Assembly (NCBI RefSeq): GCF_900141885.1
Contig: NZ_FQYY01000006.1
Coordinates: forward strand, 124,001 to 188,000
Length of the DNA stretch: 64,000 bases
Reading direction: 5' to 3'
Origin: Mesonia phycicola
GTDB lineage: Bacteria > Bacteroidota > Bacteroidia > Flavobacteriales > Flavobacteriaceae
The position numbers and the translations under genes are program-made. The notes beneath the pieces are model-generated. The model saw nothing but the letters and a program-made list of their open reading frames with translations. It was not told where the DNA came from and did not search any database. Shown one piece after another: positions 25,422-33,947 of the stretch (positions are counted from its first letter, which is position 1; each line of letters begins with the position of its first letter).

Positions 25422-26252
25422 ATGAAAATTAACAAACTTATAGTGCTTCTAGGAGCGGTATTAGCGTTTCAAGCTTGCACTAAAAATCCATTTACGGGTA
25501 AAAAAACCTTGGCTTTAGTACCTAATTCTGAAATATTACCAATGGCTTTTGAGCAGTATGACCAATTTTTAAATGAAAATAAGGTAGTTACAGGATCTGC
25601 AGATGCTATAATGGTGAAAAATGTTGGTCAAAAAATAGCTACAGCAGCAGAACGTTGGTTAAATGCCAATGGTTATCAAGGATACCTAGAAGATTATAGA
25701 TGGGAATATAATTTAGTACAAGATGAAACTGTAAATGCGTGGTGTATGCCAGGTGGTAAAATTGTAGTTTATACAGGTATTTTACCTATTACACAAGATG
25801 AAGCAGGTTTAGCAGTTGTGATGGGGCATGAGGTTGCTCATGCATTGGCTAATCACGGTCAACAACGTATGAGTGCTACTCAATTACAGCAAGTTGGAGC
25901 AGCAGCAACGGCAATAGGAGCACAGGCAGCAGGTGTAGATGAACAAACTGCAGGATATTTTAATACAGCTTACGGTATAGGTTCTCAGGTTGGGGTTTTA
26001 TTACCTTTTAGTAGAAGTCACGAAACAGAAGCAGATAAGATAGGATTAAATATAATGGCTATTGCTGGTTATGACCCAGATGAAGCTGCAGATTTATGGA
26101 GAAGAATGAAAGCTAATAGTGGCGGGCAATCTACTCCAGAGTTTATGAGTACTCACCCTTCTAACGATACAAGAATTAACAATCTTGAATCTTGGGCAGA
26201 TGAAGCTAGAGCAGAAGCGCAAAAATTTGGTGTAACTACATTTAAAAATTAA
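25422..26252 (+). CDS. M48 family metallopeptidase, lipoprotein
   Basis: This 276-residue periplasmic zinc protease has a lipobox (LAFQAC, C19). HEVAH at 136-140 carries two zinc ligands and the catalytic Glu. SRSHETEADKIGLNIM near 200-215 supplies the third ligand. GKKTLALVP and WCMPGGKIVVYTGIL are typical of the LoiP/BepA-like group, which degrades or helps assemble outer-membrane proteins. It has no TPR region, so it is closer to LoiP than BepA. Monocistronic, followed by a strong terminator. It is distinct from the membrane M48 protein near 7-8 kb. Confidence 0.93.
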   Translation: MKINKLIVLLGAVLAFQACTKNPFTGKKTLALVPNSEILPMAFEQYDQFLNENKVVTGSADAIMVKNVGQKIATAAERWLNANGYQGYLEDYRWEYNLVQDETVNAWCMPGGKIVVYTGILPITQDEAGLAVVMGHEVAHALANHGQQRMSATQLQQVGAAATAIGAQAAGVDEQTAGYFNTAYGIGSQVGVLLPFSRSHETEADKIGLNIMAIAGYDPDEAADLWRRMKANSGGQSTPEFMSTHPSNDTRINNLESWADEARAEAQKFGVTTFKN

Positions 26253-26273
26253 ATATGTGTAACGTGTAAATTG

Positions 26274-26307
26274 AAAAAGCCCTCTAAAATTTTAGAGGGC
26301 TTTTTTG
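26274..26307. terminator. Bidirectional terminator between the M48 lipoprotein and DUF6095 genes
   Basis: AAAGCCCTCTAAAA and TTTTAGAGGGCTTT form a perfect stem with a flanking A-run and T-run, between convergent genes. Confidence 0.88.
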
Positions 26308-26535
26308 TTAATCAAAAAGAGCTTTCATTAATGTACTAATGCCTTTAAAAACTAAAAAAATAGCCACTCCGCACACAACTATACCTAAAATAAGTACCGC
26401 AATATATAATGGGTGTTCTTTATTGTGAAAAGCAGAATACAAGATTGATGGTCCTGTAAATATAAATAATAGAGCTGCTGCTAAAAACCTTATCCCTTTG
26501 CCTAAAACTTCTTTGTTAGTTCTTTTTGTCATCAT
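26308..26535 (-). CDS. Small membrane protein, DUF6095-like
   Basis: This 75-residue protein has two transmembrane helices (about 13-32 and 42-63) and a basic N-terminus (MMTKRTNKEVLGKG). It resembles the small flavobacterial DUF6095 membrane proteins, with GPSILYSAFHNKEHP between the helices. Its start overlaps the 3' end of murQ by 20 bases, so it is probably translated from the same message. Function is unknown and no catalytic motif is seen. Confidence 0.75.
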   Translation of the reverse strand: MMTKRTNKEVLGKGIRFLAAALLFIFTGPSILYSAFHNKEHPLYIAVLILGIVVCGVAIFLVFKGISTLMKALFD

Positions 26536-27352
26536 TATCTTTTATATATTGAATAGCCAATCGAACATTTTTAAATTTGCTTAAGGCTTCTTTTGCTACA
26601 TTTTCTTCTACTTGCGTAGCTTCTTGTATCATTTTAATTCCTCTTAAAACTAATTTATTATTGCTCAATTGCATATCAACCATTTTATTTCCCTTAACTC
26701 TTCCTAATTTAACCATAGTACTCGTGGTTAACATATTAAGAACCATTTTTTGAGCGGTACCAGCTTTCATTCTAGAACTTCCTGTTACAAACTCTGGACC
26801 TACTACCACTTCAACAGGGAATTGGGCTACACTAGCTAATGGGCTGTTTTGATTGCAAGTAATACAGCCTGTAGGTATACTTTCTGCATTACATTTTTCA
26901 AGTGCCTTTATAACATAAGGAGTAGTGCCAGATGCAGCAATACCAACCACAATATCTTTATTAGTAATGTGATGTTTTTTTAAATCTTCCCAACCTTGTA
27001 ACTCGTGATCTTCTGCATTTTCAACTGCATTTTTAATGGCGTGATCTCCGCCAGCTATAATCCCAATTACTAAATCTGGAGAAACCCCAAAGGTGGGAGG
27101 GCACTCGCTAGCATCTAAAATACCCAATCTGCCACTTGTACCTGCACCAATATAAAAAAGTCTTCCTCCAGTTTGTAGCTGTTGGGTAATTTTTAAAGTA
27201 AGTTGTTCTATTTTATCTAATTCTTTTTCTACGGCTATAGCTACTTTTTGATCTTCTGTATTAATATGTTTTAAAAGCTCAGAAATCTCCATTTTTTCTA
27301 AATGATTGTAAAGAGAAGATTGTTCTGTGGTTTTAACGAAGCCATCTTTCAT
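26516..27352 (-). CDS. murQ: N-acetylmuramic acid 6-phosphate etherase
   Basis: MurQ splits the lactyl ether of MurNAc-6-phosphate to give GlcNAc-6-phosphate during cell-wall recycling. The ATG at 27352 gives 278 residues; a TTG three codons upstream is less likely. The SIS domain holds FYIGAGTSGRLGILDASECP (about 66-85), IIAGGDHAIKNAVENAED with the catalytic Glu region, GIAASGTTPYVI, and GPEFVTGSSRMKAGTAQKM. The length fits, though slightly shorter at the C-terminus than the E. coli enzyme. A -7 element lies just upstream. Confidence 0.96.
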   Translation of the reverse strand: MKDGFVKTTEQSSLYNHLEKMEISELLKHINTEDQKVAIAVEKELDKIEQLTLKITQQLQTGGRLFYIGAGTSGRLGILDASECPPTFGVSPDLVIGIIAGGDHAIKNAVENAEDHELQGWEDLKKHHITNKDIVVGIAASGTTPYVIKALEKCNAESIPTGCITCNQNSPLASVAQFPVEVVVGPEFVTGSSRMKAGTAQKMVLNMLTTSTMVKLGRVKGNKMVDMQLSNNKLVLRGIKMIQEATQVEENVAKEALSKFKNVRLAIQYIKDNDDKKN

Positions 27353-27381
27353 ATAAAGCAAGTTATTTCATTCAATTTTCA

Positions 27382-27389
27382 CAAAGTTA
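27382..27389 (-). promoter_or_regulatory. Possible -7 promoter element of murQ
   Basis: On the minus strand TAACTTTG matches TAnnTTTG, 30 bases before the murQ ATG. No TTG at the expected distance was found. Confidence 0.4.
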
Positions 27390-27608
27390 TTGAAATTACC
27401 TTTACTACCACTTCTTATTCAATTGATTTAATAAAGTTTATACCACCTATTTTACAGGTGATAAAAACAAGTATAAATAAAATAAAAAAATTACTTTTTA
27501 AAGACGATTTTTTATTTAAAATCATAAATTTTAGCTAAAAAAATATTCTAATTAATGTCGTTTTTAGAGTTTTTCTTTTCGTGATACTCTTTTAATCCTA
27601 GTAAAAAC

Positions 27609-27676
27609 AACACTTGTGTAAAATATTAAGCATTGATTAACAGTGTTTTAAGTGTTATGTGTTTTTTAACACTTAA
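27609..27676 (+). promoter_or_regulatory. Cluster of AACACTT half-sites, candidate operator
   Basis: AACACTT (27609-27615), AGTGTT (27642-27647) and a perfect dyad TTAAGTGTT (27648-27656), 11 bases, AACACTTAA (27668-27676) lie directly upstream of the promoter TTG at 27682. The two dyad halves are 20 bases apart centre to centre, about two helical turns, as expected for a dimeric activator or repressor. The pattern is seen; the binding is inferred. Confidence 0.5.
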
Positions 27677-27681
27677 TTTGT

Positions 27682-27709
27682 TTGCGTATTAAATAATAGC
27701 GTATCTTTG
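27682..27709 (+). promoter_or_regulatory. Promoter of the lysozyme-like gene
   Basis: TTG (27682-27684), 17 bases, then TATCTTTG (27702-27709) is a full match to the Flavobacterium TTG/TAnnTTTG consensus. The predicted start is near 27716, leaving a leader of about 30 bases before the GTG codon. Confidence 0.6.
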
Positions 27710-27746
27710 CCCCCGCGAATTTAAAGGCAAAAGCTTTCTTTAGAAA

Positions 27747-28445
27747 GTGTCTTTTAAAACAAGTGTATTGAGAAGAGTTTTTACGAAAATATTAGCCGTG
27801 CCGGTTTTTATAGGAATCTTTTTATTAAGTGGATTTTCTAATAAAGATGAAGCAATTATTGCTAGTGTAACTACTGATAATTTACCGGAATACTATAGCG
27901 TAAAGTCTAAAGATAGTTTGTTAATGGATGAAGTAATTTATCCTGTTCTTAAAAAAAGTTATCTTGGGTTTAAAGAAGCAATAGCTTTTAAAGAATCTGG
28001 AGGTGATTATGAAGTGATTAATCAATTTGGTTATTTAGGGAAGTATCAATTTGGGAGAGGTACTCTTCAATTAATTGGTATTTACGATACAAAAGATTTT
28101 TTAAATAACCCGCCATTACAAGAAGCAGCTTTTTATGCTAATGCTTCTAGAAATAAATGGATTTTAAGAAAAGATATAAAAAGGTATGTTGGTAAAAATA
28201 TATCTGGAGTTAAAATAACAGAATCTGGTATTTTAGCTGCAGCTCATTTAGCAGGGCCTGGTAGTGTAAAGAAATTTTTAAGAAGTGGAGGTACAGAAGT
28301 TTTTTCAGATGCTTTTGGAACAAGTATAAAATACTACTTAAAAAGATTTCAAGGCTATGATACTTCTTTTGTAGAGCCTAATAGAAAAGCCAAAGCAGTT
28401 GCTCCAAAATTAAATAGCTACTTTACTGCTCTTTCTGAAAAATAA
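27747..28445 (+). CDS. Exported lysozyme-like (transglycosylase-type) protein
   Basis: This protein of about 232 residues has an N-terminal signal or anchor (VFTKILAVPVFIGIFLLSGF) and a lysozyme-like fold region about 65-200. FKEAIAFKESGGDYEVINQF holds a candidate catalytic Glu (E83). YLGKYQFGRGTLQLIG and ILAAAHLAGPGSVKKFLRSG resemble soluble lytic transglycosylase and chitosanase-like motifs. It probably cuts peptidoglycan. No ATG is available upstream of the signal; GTG at 27747 is used here, and TTG at 27768 is the alternative. The 3' end overlaps the convergent RsmI-like gene by 23 bases. A strong promoter and a dyad operator lie upstream. Confidence 0.78.
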   Translation: MSFKTSVLRRVFTKILAVPVFIGIFLLSGFSNKDEAIIASVTTDNLPEYYSVKSKDSLLMDEVIYPVLKKSYLGFKEAIAFKESGGDYEVINQFGYLGKYQFGRGTLQLIGIYDTKDFLNNPPLQEAAFYANASRNKWILRKDIKRYVGKNISGVKITESGILAAAHLAGPGSVKKFLRSGGTEVFSDAFGTSIKYYLKRFQGYDTSFVEPNRKAKAVAPKLNSYFTALSEK

Positions 28446-29160
28446 AAATAGTAGGTCTTTTTTGAAGATCAATTTTTATCTTTTTCCATTCTCTTACAGT
28501 TCTTGTAAGAATAAATTCTGAAGATAGAGTAACCTCACAACCAATACATAAAGTGGTATTAGGATTTAGGTTTTGTAATAAGTCTTCTAAAAATTTTTGA
28601 TTTCTATAAGGAGTTTCAATAAAAATTTGTGCTTGGTTTTGCTCTAAAGAAATTCTTTCTAATCTTTTTATCTCACCTTTTCTTTCAGATTTATCTATAG
28701 GTAGGTAACCGTGAAATGCAAAATTTTGACCATTTAAACCACTGCTCATCAATGTAAGAAAGATAGAAGAAGGGCCAACTAAAGGTATTACTCTAATATT
28801 TTTAGAATGTGCAATTTTTACTACATCTGCACCAGGGTCTGCAATACCTGGGCAACCAGCTTCACTAATTACACCTATATCTTTACCTTCTAAACAAGGA
28901 TTTAAAAATTCTGGTAAATCTTCTGGTTTGGTATATTTATTTATAATTTCAAAATGTAAAGAAGGCTGAGGTTTACTAGGTACAACTTGCTTGATAAATT
29001 TTCTAGCTGTTTTTTCATTTTCAACAATAAAAAAATCTATTTCTTCAATTTTCTTAGTAATGCTTAAGGGTAAAACTTCTAATGGTGCAGAACCTCCAAG
29101 ACTATTAGGTATTAAATATAGTTTTCCTGGTTTAAATGTGTGTTGCATTTGTTCTGCCAT
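28423..29160 (-). CDS. RsmI-like SAM-dependent methyltransferase (tetrapyrrole methylase fold)
   Basis: This 245-residue protein is related to RsmI, which 2'-O-methylates C1402 of 16S rRNA. It has GKLYLIPNSLGGS at the N-terminus (the PTPIGNL position of RsmI), GVISEAGCPGIADPGADVV (about 115-133), VPLVGPSSI and FAFHGYLPIDKSERKGEI. Conserved features are kept, but the N-terminal motif and the short C-terminus (245 versus about 285) mark a divergent Bacteroidota branch. A second, canonical RsmI may exist elsewhere, so the symbol is withheld. It lies 50 bases after the LMW phosphatase gene on the same strand. Confidence 0.85.
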   Translation of the reverse strand: MAEQMQHTFKPGKLYLIPNSLGGSAPLEVLPLSITKKIEEIDFFIVENEKTARKFIKQVVPSKPQPSLHFEIINKYTKPEDLPEFLNPCLEGKDIGVISEAGCPGIADPGADVVKIAHSKNIRVIPLVGPSSIFLTLMSSGLNGQNFAFHGYLPIDKSERKGEIKRLERISLEQNQAQIFIETPYRNQKFLEDLLQNLNPNTTLCIGCEVTLSSEFILTRTVREWKKIKIDLQKRPTIFIFQKEQ

Positions 29161-29210
29161 AAATTCAATTTTAGTGTTACTTAATTCTTTAACTAAATTA
29201 AGTAAAAAAG

Positions 29211-29675
29211 TTATTCAGCAAGTTCTAGTTCTTTAGCTATAATATCTGTAGCTTCATCTAGCATATGGTATACGTTTTCAAAACCATGATAGCCTCCTGT
29301 GTATGGGTCTGGAACAGAAGCTTCTTCGTTAGGGAAAATTTTATCTAAAATTAAAGATACTTTTTTCTTTTCTTCTTCATTAGAAGCTAGTTCTATTACA
29401 TTTCTGTAATTAGAATTGTCCATCACATAAATAAAATCAAACTCTTGAAAATCTTTTTGCGTAAACTGTCTACCGCGCTGTGCGCTAATATCTATTCCTT
29501 TTTTTTGAGCCACTGCAATAGATCTAGGGTCTGGGGTGTCACCTACATGGTAATTACCTGTACCTGCAGAATCTACAGTAACATTTTGAAGATTAACTTT
29601 AGATTTTAGAAGACCTTCTGCCAATGGTGATCGGCAAATATTACCTAAACAAACCATTAACACCTTTGTTTTCAT
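29211..29675 (-). CDS. Low-molecular-weight protein-tyrosine-phosphatase
   Basis: This 154-residue cytosolic phosphatase has the CX5R loop at the N-terminus (VCLGNICRSP; nucleophile C9, R15), with the second cysteine C14. The general acid is D123 in SVPDPYTGG. The length is standard. In bacteria such enzymes dephosphorylate tyrosine kinases of polysaccharide export or act on arginine phosphate; no kinase is nearby. It follows dnaA after 2 bases and is therefore very likely on the dnaA transcript. Confidence 0.95.
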   Translation of the reverse strand: MKTKVLMVCLGNICRSPLAEGLLKSKVNLQNVTVDSAGTGNYHVGDTPDPRSIAVAQKKGIDISAQRGRQFTQKDFQEFDFIYVMDNSNYRNVIELASNEEEKKKVSLILDKIFPNEEASVPDPYTGGYHGFENVYHMLDEATDIIAKELELAE

Positions 29676-29677
29676 GA

Positions 29678-31105
29678 TTATAGAGTCAATTTTTTATTTA
29701 AATCTTCTACAAATTTCTTAAACTGTTTATCTGTAGTAGATAAATTGTTTACTGTTTTACAAGCGTGAAGTACGGTTGCGTGGTCACGTTTACCTATTTG
29801 CGTACCTATACTTGCTAAAGAAGCCTTGGTTAGTTTTTTAGCAAAAAACATGGCTAATTGTCTAGCTTGTACAATATGACGTTTTCTAGTTTTAGATTGT
29901 AGAGTTTCTACATCCATCTGGAAATAATCACTTACAACTTTTTGTATGTACTCTATAGAAACTTCTTTCTTGGTATTTTTAACGTAGTTTTCAACAATTT
30001 TTTTAGCTAAATCTAACGTGATATCTTTTTTATTGAAAGAAGAGTGAGCAATTAAAGAAATAATAGCACCCTCTAATTCTCTAATATTAGTTTTGATATT
30101 GTTAGCTAAATATTCTATAATCTCTTCTGGCATTTCTACCCCATCACGGTAGAGTTTATTTTTGATGATTGAAATTCTAGTTTCAAAATCAGGATGTTGT
30201 AACTCTGCCGAAAGTCCCCATTTAAAACGAGATAATAAGCGTTGCTCAATATCTTGCATGTCTACTGGAGCTTTATCACTAGTAAGAATTACTTGTTTAC
30301 CATTTTGGTGTAAGTGGTTAAAGATGTGGAAAAATACATCTTGTGTACCAGCTTTACCAGATAGTAATTGAATATCATCTACAATTAGAACATCTATAAT
30401 TTGGTAGAAATGAATAAAATCGTTCCTATTATTTTTCTTTACAGATTCAATATATTGTTGCGTAAATTTCTCTGCAGATATGTATAAAACAGTTTTTTCT
30501 GGATATTTATCTTTTATTTCTACCCCTATAGCGTGTGCTAAGTGAGTTTTACCTAAACCTACACCACCAAATACTAATAATGGATTAAATGAAGTACCTC
30601 CTGGTCTATTAGATACTGCTAAACCAGCAGATCTTGCTAAACGGTTAGAGTCTCCTTCTAAAAAGTTATCAAAACTATAATTTGGATTTAGTTGAGAATC
30701 TATTTTTACATTTCTTATTCCAGGAATAATAAATGGGTTTTTTAACTCTGGACTTTTACCTTTTAACGGTACGTCAACTTCTTGAGAAGAAACATTACTT
30801 CTTTGAGAACTAGGTATTTTTTCTGTAAAAGGTTGTTTGTTACCGTAAGTGTTTTCCATCTTGATAACATACACTAATTTTGCGTGATCTCCTAGTTCTT
30901 TAGTTAAAGAAACCTTTAACAATTTTACATAGTGCTCTTCTAACCATTCATAAAAAAACTTAGACGGTACTTGTATACTCAACGCATTATCCGTGAGCTT
31001 TACTGCTTTTATTGGTTCAAACCAAGTTTTATAGGCTTGGGGAGTAATATTATCTTGTATAAAAGACAGACAACTTTCCCAAACTGATTCAGCAGTTTTA
31101 CCCAT
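29678..31105 (-). CDS. dnaA: Chromosomal replication initiator protein DnaA
   Basis: This is the 475-residue initiator of DNA replication. Domain I (about 1-85, VWESCLSFIQDNI and WFEPIKAV) is followed by a short linker and then the AAA+ domain. That has Walker A FGGVGLGKTHLA (179-190), Walker B VLIVDDIQLLSG and sensor SRFKWGLSAEL. The C-terminal DNA-binding domain carries the DnaA signature GKRDHATVLHACKTV (about 437-451). No cluster of TTATCCACA boxes was seen upstream or within 2 kb, so the origin is probably elsewhere. The LMW phosphatase gene follows directly. Confidence 0.98.
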   Translation of the reverse strand: MGKTAESVWESCLSFIQDNITPQAYKTWFEPIKAVKLTDNALSIQVPSKFFYEWLEEHYVKLLKVSLTKELGDHAKLVYVIKMENTYGNKQPFTEKIPSSQRSNVSSQEVDVPLKGKSPELKNPFIIPGIRNVKIDSQLNPNYSFDNFLEGDSNRLARSAGLAVSNRPGGTSFNPLLVFGGVGLGKTHLAHAIGVEIKDKYPEKTVLYISAEKFTQQYIESVKKNNRNDFIHFYQIIDVLIVDDIQLLSGKAGTQDVFFHIFNHLHQNGKQVILTSDKAPVDMQDIEQRLLSRFKWGLSAELQHPDFETRISIIKNKLYRDGVEMPEEIIEYLANNIKTNIRELEGAIISLIAHSSFNKKDITLDLAKKIVENYVKNTKKEVSIEYIQKVVSDYFQMDVETLQSKTRKRHIVQARQLAMFFAKKLTKASLASIGTQIGKRDHATVLHACKTVNNLSTTDKQFKKFVEDLNKKLTL

Positions 31106-31316
31106 AATTTTAATATAAATTTTATTGTTAATTCAGTATAAAAGTGAAAATGAGATACTTAAAAATAATAAGTGTTTTTCATTTTGGAAGAACAAATATG
31201 TGAACAAAAAAAGTAAAAAAAAAACCCAATAGGTATTGAATTTATTCTTTTTTTTTCTCATACTTAAATTCTTTATAAACTTACAAAATCTAATCCATTA
31301 AAAGCTGTTAAATTAT

Positions 31317-31712
31317 ATGAAATCATTTTCAACTATTATTAGAGTAAGATACGCCGAGACAGATCAAATGGGTGTAGTGCACCACGGTAACTATGCGCAA
31401 TACCTTGAATTAGCGCGAATTGAGTGGATGGAGCAGTTTGGGGTTTCTTATAAGTCTATGGAAGATGATGGAGTTATGTTGCCTGTTTATGAAATGAATT
31501 TTAAATATAAGCGTCCTGCTCATTTTGATGATCGTTTAACAATTGTAACTACTCTTAAAGAAGAGCCTGACATTAGAATTAAATTTACTTATAAAATATA
31601 CAGGGGAGAAGAGTTATTAACAATTGCAGAAACTACTTTGGTGTTTATGGAGGCAACAACTAAGAAGCCTATAAAATGTCCTCCTCATATTTTAAAAGCT
31701 ATTGGATTTTAA
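31317..31712 (+). CDS. Acyl-CoA thioesterase, YbgC/4HBT family
   Basis: This 131-residue hotdog-fold thioesterase shows the active-site loop RYAETDQMGVVHHGNYAQYL (about 11-30), with the catalytic Asp in ETDQMGVV, followed by RIEWMEQFG as in YbgC and 4-hydroxybenzoyl-CoA thioesterases. It hydrolyses acyl-CoA; the physiological substrate is not known. A standalone gene divergent from dnaA. A palindromic repeat follows in the gap to the YigZ gene. Confidence 0.93.
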   Translation: MKSFSTIIRVRYAETDQMGVVHHGNYAQYLELARIEWMEQFGVSYKSMEDDGVMLPVYEMNFKYKRPAHFDDRLTIVTTLKEEPDIRIKFTYKIYRGEELLTIAETTLVFMEATTKKPIKCPPHILKAIGF

Positions 31713-31740
31713 TTTTTTTGAAGTTGAATTTGAAAATTAT

Positions 31741-31776
31741 TCGTTCGTCATGCTGAACTCGATTCAGCATCTCATC
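31741..31776 (+). repeat. Intergenic palindromic repeat, copy D
   Basis: TCGTCATGCTGAACTCGATT (31745-31764) is followed by CAGCATCTCAT. TGCTGAA and TTCAGCA form a perfect 7-bp stem around CTCGA, with flanks CGTCA and TCTCAT. It is the clearest single copy of the family. Confidence 0.65.
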
Positions 31777-31858
31777 ACTAGAAATTTTAGAGGATAATTT
31801 TATAAGAATATTGAAGCTGTAAAATTTTCATTCAATTCAAAATTAAAATTCTTCTAAC

Positions 31859-32470
31859 TTATTCTACTTCTTCAATTTTAACTCCGTAAATACCTTCAAA
31901 CTTATCAAAGATATTTTCAGCTTCATTTTCTCTTACAGAGATAAAAATTTGGCAATCTAATTCTAAAACCTGGTTGGTTACATTTAGACTTTTCTCTTTA
32001 ATTACTCGCATTACTTTATTCATATCTGGATATTGGCAAGTAATTTTATATTCTGCATTAATGGTTTTGGTTTTTATTACTGAAGCTTCTAAAGCCATTT
32101 GAGCAGTAGTTCTGTAAGCGTTGATTAAACCACCAACACCTAGTTTAACGCCGCCAAAATAACGAACTACAACTACTAGAATGTTTGTAACCTCAAAAGA
32201 TTGTAGTTGCCCGTAAATTGGCATTCCGGCAGAGTTAGAGGGTTCTCCATCATCATTTGCACGATAGTGGTCGTAACGTTTACCCAATTGCCAAGCATAA
32301 CACCAATGCCTTGCTTTGTGGTGTTTGTTTTTTATTTCTTCTAAAACAGAATTAATTTCTTCTTCATTTTTTACAGGAAAAGCGTAACCAAAAAATTTAC
32401 TGCCTTTATCTTTAAATAAGACTTCTTCGCTAGGTGTAAAAATGGTTTTATAAAGATCTGCTGCTTCCAA
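31859..32470 (-). CDS. YigZ/IMPACT family protein (UPF0029)
   Basis: This 203-residue protein of the YigZ/IMPACT family has GSKFFGYAFPVKNEEEI (about 23-39), HKARHWCYAW, DDGEPSNSAGMPIYGQL and VVRYFGGVKLGVGGLINAY, all hallmarks of the UPF0029 domain. A small C-terminal alpha/beta domain follows. The family is linked to translation control in eukaryotes; the bacterial role is unclear. The start codon is TTG (32468-32470). It is the last gene of the ribD-HAD-EamA-YigZ series, 2 bases after the EamA stop. Confidence 0.92.
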   Translation of the reverse strand: MEAADLYKTIFTPSEEVLFKDKGSKFFGYAFPVKNEEEINSVLEEIKNKHHKARHWCYAWQLGKRYDHYRANDDGEPSNSAGMPIYGQLQSFEVTNILVVVVRYFGGVKLGVGGLINAYRTTAQMALEASVIKTKTINAEYKITCQYPDMNKVMRVIKEKSLNVTNQVLELDCQIFISVRENEAENIFDKFEGIYGVKIEEVE

Positions 32471-32472
32471 AA

Positions 32473-33342
32473 TTATCGGGTTGTGAATGCCACTAAAATA
32501 ATACTTACTATGGCTAATGCAATACCTATCCAGTTTTTTCTAAGTAATTTTTCTTTAAATAAAAGAATGCCTATAAATGTAGAAAGTAAAACTATAGCTA
32601 CATTGTTTAATATAAATACTGTAGTGCTAGGCATATCTCCGCGTAATGCAAGAATAAAAAAGTAAACAGAATAGTAATTAGGTATACCTAAAGCAATACC
32701 GCCTATAATTTCTTTATAAGTAAATTTAATTTTTGTTTTGTTAAATTGAATTACTGCCGCAACACAACCTATTGTAGCAGCGCAAACAAAAATAGAAGCA
32801 GAAAATAAGGCTACATCTTCTTTAGCGACATAATTTTGTTCTAAAAATTTGATAAGCGTCTCTATAACTCCGCTTCCTAAAAAAACTAATAGCGGATAAA
32901 TAAGCGTATTTTTTTCTAATTGAATTCCCTTTTTTTTTTTTACTGAAGAAAGGTAAACGGCGATGAGCGCTAGAACAATACCGAAGATTTTAAGCAAACC
33001 AGTTGGTTCATTATAATAAAATATAACGAACAAAATAGGAAGCGCAACACTCATTTTACTAGCAACAGAAACTACAGAAAGTCCGCTTTTTTGCGTGGTT
33101 ATTGCCATTAAATTGAAAACAACAATAAATAATACCCCTAATAAGATGGCGCCAAAAATCCAATTTTGTGCTAGGGTGTCGTTAATACTAAAGTCTCTTT
33201 CAAAACCTAAATAACCAGCTACGCAAGCGGTAAAATAGTTAACCACAATAGCGTAAAGAGAATTTACTCGAAACTTATCTAGCAGTTTAAATACCACGTA
33301 AATTGCCGAAGAAGATAGTATGCTTAGCAGGAGAAAAATCAA
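32473..33342 (-). CDS. EamA/DMT-superfamily transporter
   Basis: This 289-residue integral membrane protein has about ten hydrophobic helices in two halves, as in the EamA (DMT) carriers of metabolites. Visible features are FKLLDKFRVNSLYAIVVNYF in the first half, NEPTGLLKIFGIVLALIAVY closing it, and FKEKLLRKNWIGIALAIVSI closing the second. The start is TTG overlapping the TGA stop of the HAD gene (TTGA), indicating translational coupling. The substrate is unknown; its place after ribD suggests nothing firm about flavin transport. Confidence 0.9.
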   Translation of the reverse strand: MIFLLLSILSSSAIYVVFKLLDKFRVNSLYAIVVNYFTACVAGYLGFERDFSINDTLAQNWIFGAILLGVLFIVVFNLMAITTQKSGLSVVSVASKMSVALPILFVIFYYNEPTGLLKIFGIVLALIAVYLSSVKKKKGIQLEKNTLIYPLLVFLGSGVIETLIKFLEQNYVAKEDVALFSASIFVCAATIGCVAAVIQFNKTKIKFTYKEIIGGIALGIPNYYSVYFFILALRGDMPSTTVFILNNVAIVLLSTFIGILLFKEKLLRKNWIGIALAIVSIILVAFTTR

Positions 33343-33947
33343 AAGAGCTCAGATTTAGTACTGAATAAATCAACAACGTCTTCTGTATTGGGATCGATGT
33401 TCCAAGTGTGTATTCCTAAGCTTTTTGCCGCTTCGGTATTTTCTTGAGTGTCGTCGATAAACAAAACTTCATTAGGTTGAAGTTGGTGTTTTTCTAATAC
33501 AAACTCATAAATATCTGCATTTGGTTTTCTAAAGTTTATTTCGTGAGAAAGGTAAAAAGCATCGAAGCAAGATTTAAACTCAGTAAAAAAAGAGACATTT
33601 TCTTTAATCCAAGAAATGTGTAAATCGTTAGTATTGCTTAGTAAAATAAGCTGATATTTATTTTCTTCTTTTAATTGCTGAAGAAATTCTAGCCGATGTT
33701 GTGGGAAGTCGAGTAAAATAGAATTCCAAGCAATTATTAACTTTTTTGAATTACTTTCAGGAATTTTAGAGATATAGAAATTCACAAATTCTTCCGAAGA
33801 AATTTTTCCCATCTCGTAGAGTTGGTTTTGCTCCATCATTCCCGAAGAAAAATCTTCTAAACCTAATTTCTTTAATTCTCTAAATGTAGCTGCTTTGTCT
33901 AGATTTATAAACACATCTCCAAAGTCGAATAAAAGCGTTTTGATCAT
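33339..33947 (-). CDS. HAD-superfamily hydrolase
   Basis: This 202-residue HAD phosphatase of the YihX/epoxide-hydrolase-like subgroup has motif I LLFDFGDVFINLD (about 5-17), motif II LLSNTNDLHISW (about 102-113), Lys in NFRKPNADIYEF and motif IV FIDDTQENTEAA (about 163-174). The second Asp of canonical DxD is replaced by Gly (DFGDV), common in this subgroup. It overlaps ribD by 4 bases. One riboflavin step needs a HAD phosphatase for the pyrimidine phosphate, so a flavin role is possible but unproven. Confidence 0.9.
   Translation of the reverse strand: MIKTLLFDFGDVFINLDKAATFRELKKLGLEDFSSGMMEQNQLYEMGKISSEEFVNFYISKIPESNSKKLIIAWNSILLDFPQHRLEFLQQLKEENKYQLILLSNTNDLHISWIKENVSFFTEFKSCFDAFYLSHEINFRKPNADIYEFVLEKHQLQPNEVLFIDDTQENTEAAKSLGIHTWNIDPNTEDVVDLFSTKSELF

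Larger units (their letters stand above)
27353..27746. other. Divergent regulatory gap between murQ and the lysozyme-like gene
   Basis: No coding frame is supported here. The stretch holds a murQ -7 element (27382-27389), four AACACTT/AAGTGTT-type half-sites (27609-27676) and a full promoter match for the lysozyme-like gene (27682-27709). A small stem CACCT/AGGTG sits near 27444-27460. Confidence 0.6.

Noticed and set aside
31190-31260. Terminator upstream of the thioesterase gene
   Set aside because: Long A- and T-runs are present, but the only stem (CAAT/ATTG) is 4 bp. The region lies between divergent genes where no terminator is needed.
29678-31316. Replication origin next to dnaA
   Set aside because: No group of TTATCCACA-like boxes or AT-rich 13-mer array was seen around dnaA, so an origin is not supported here.
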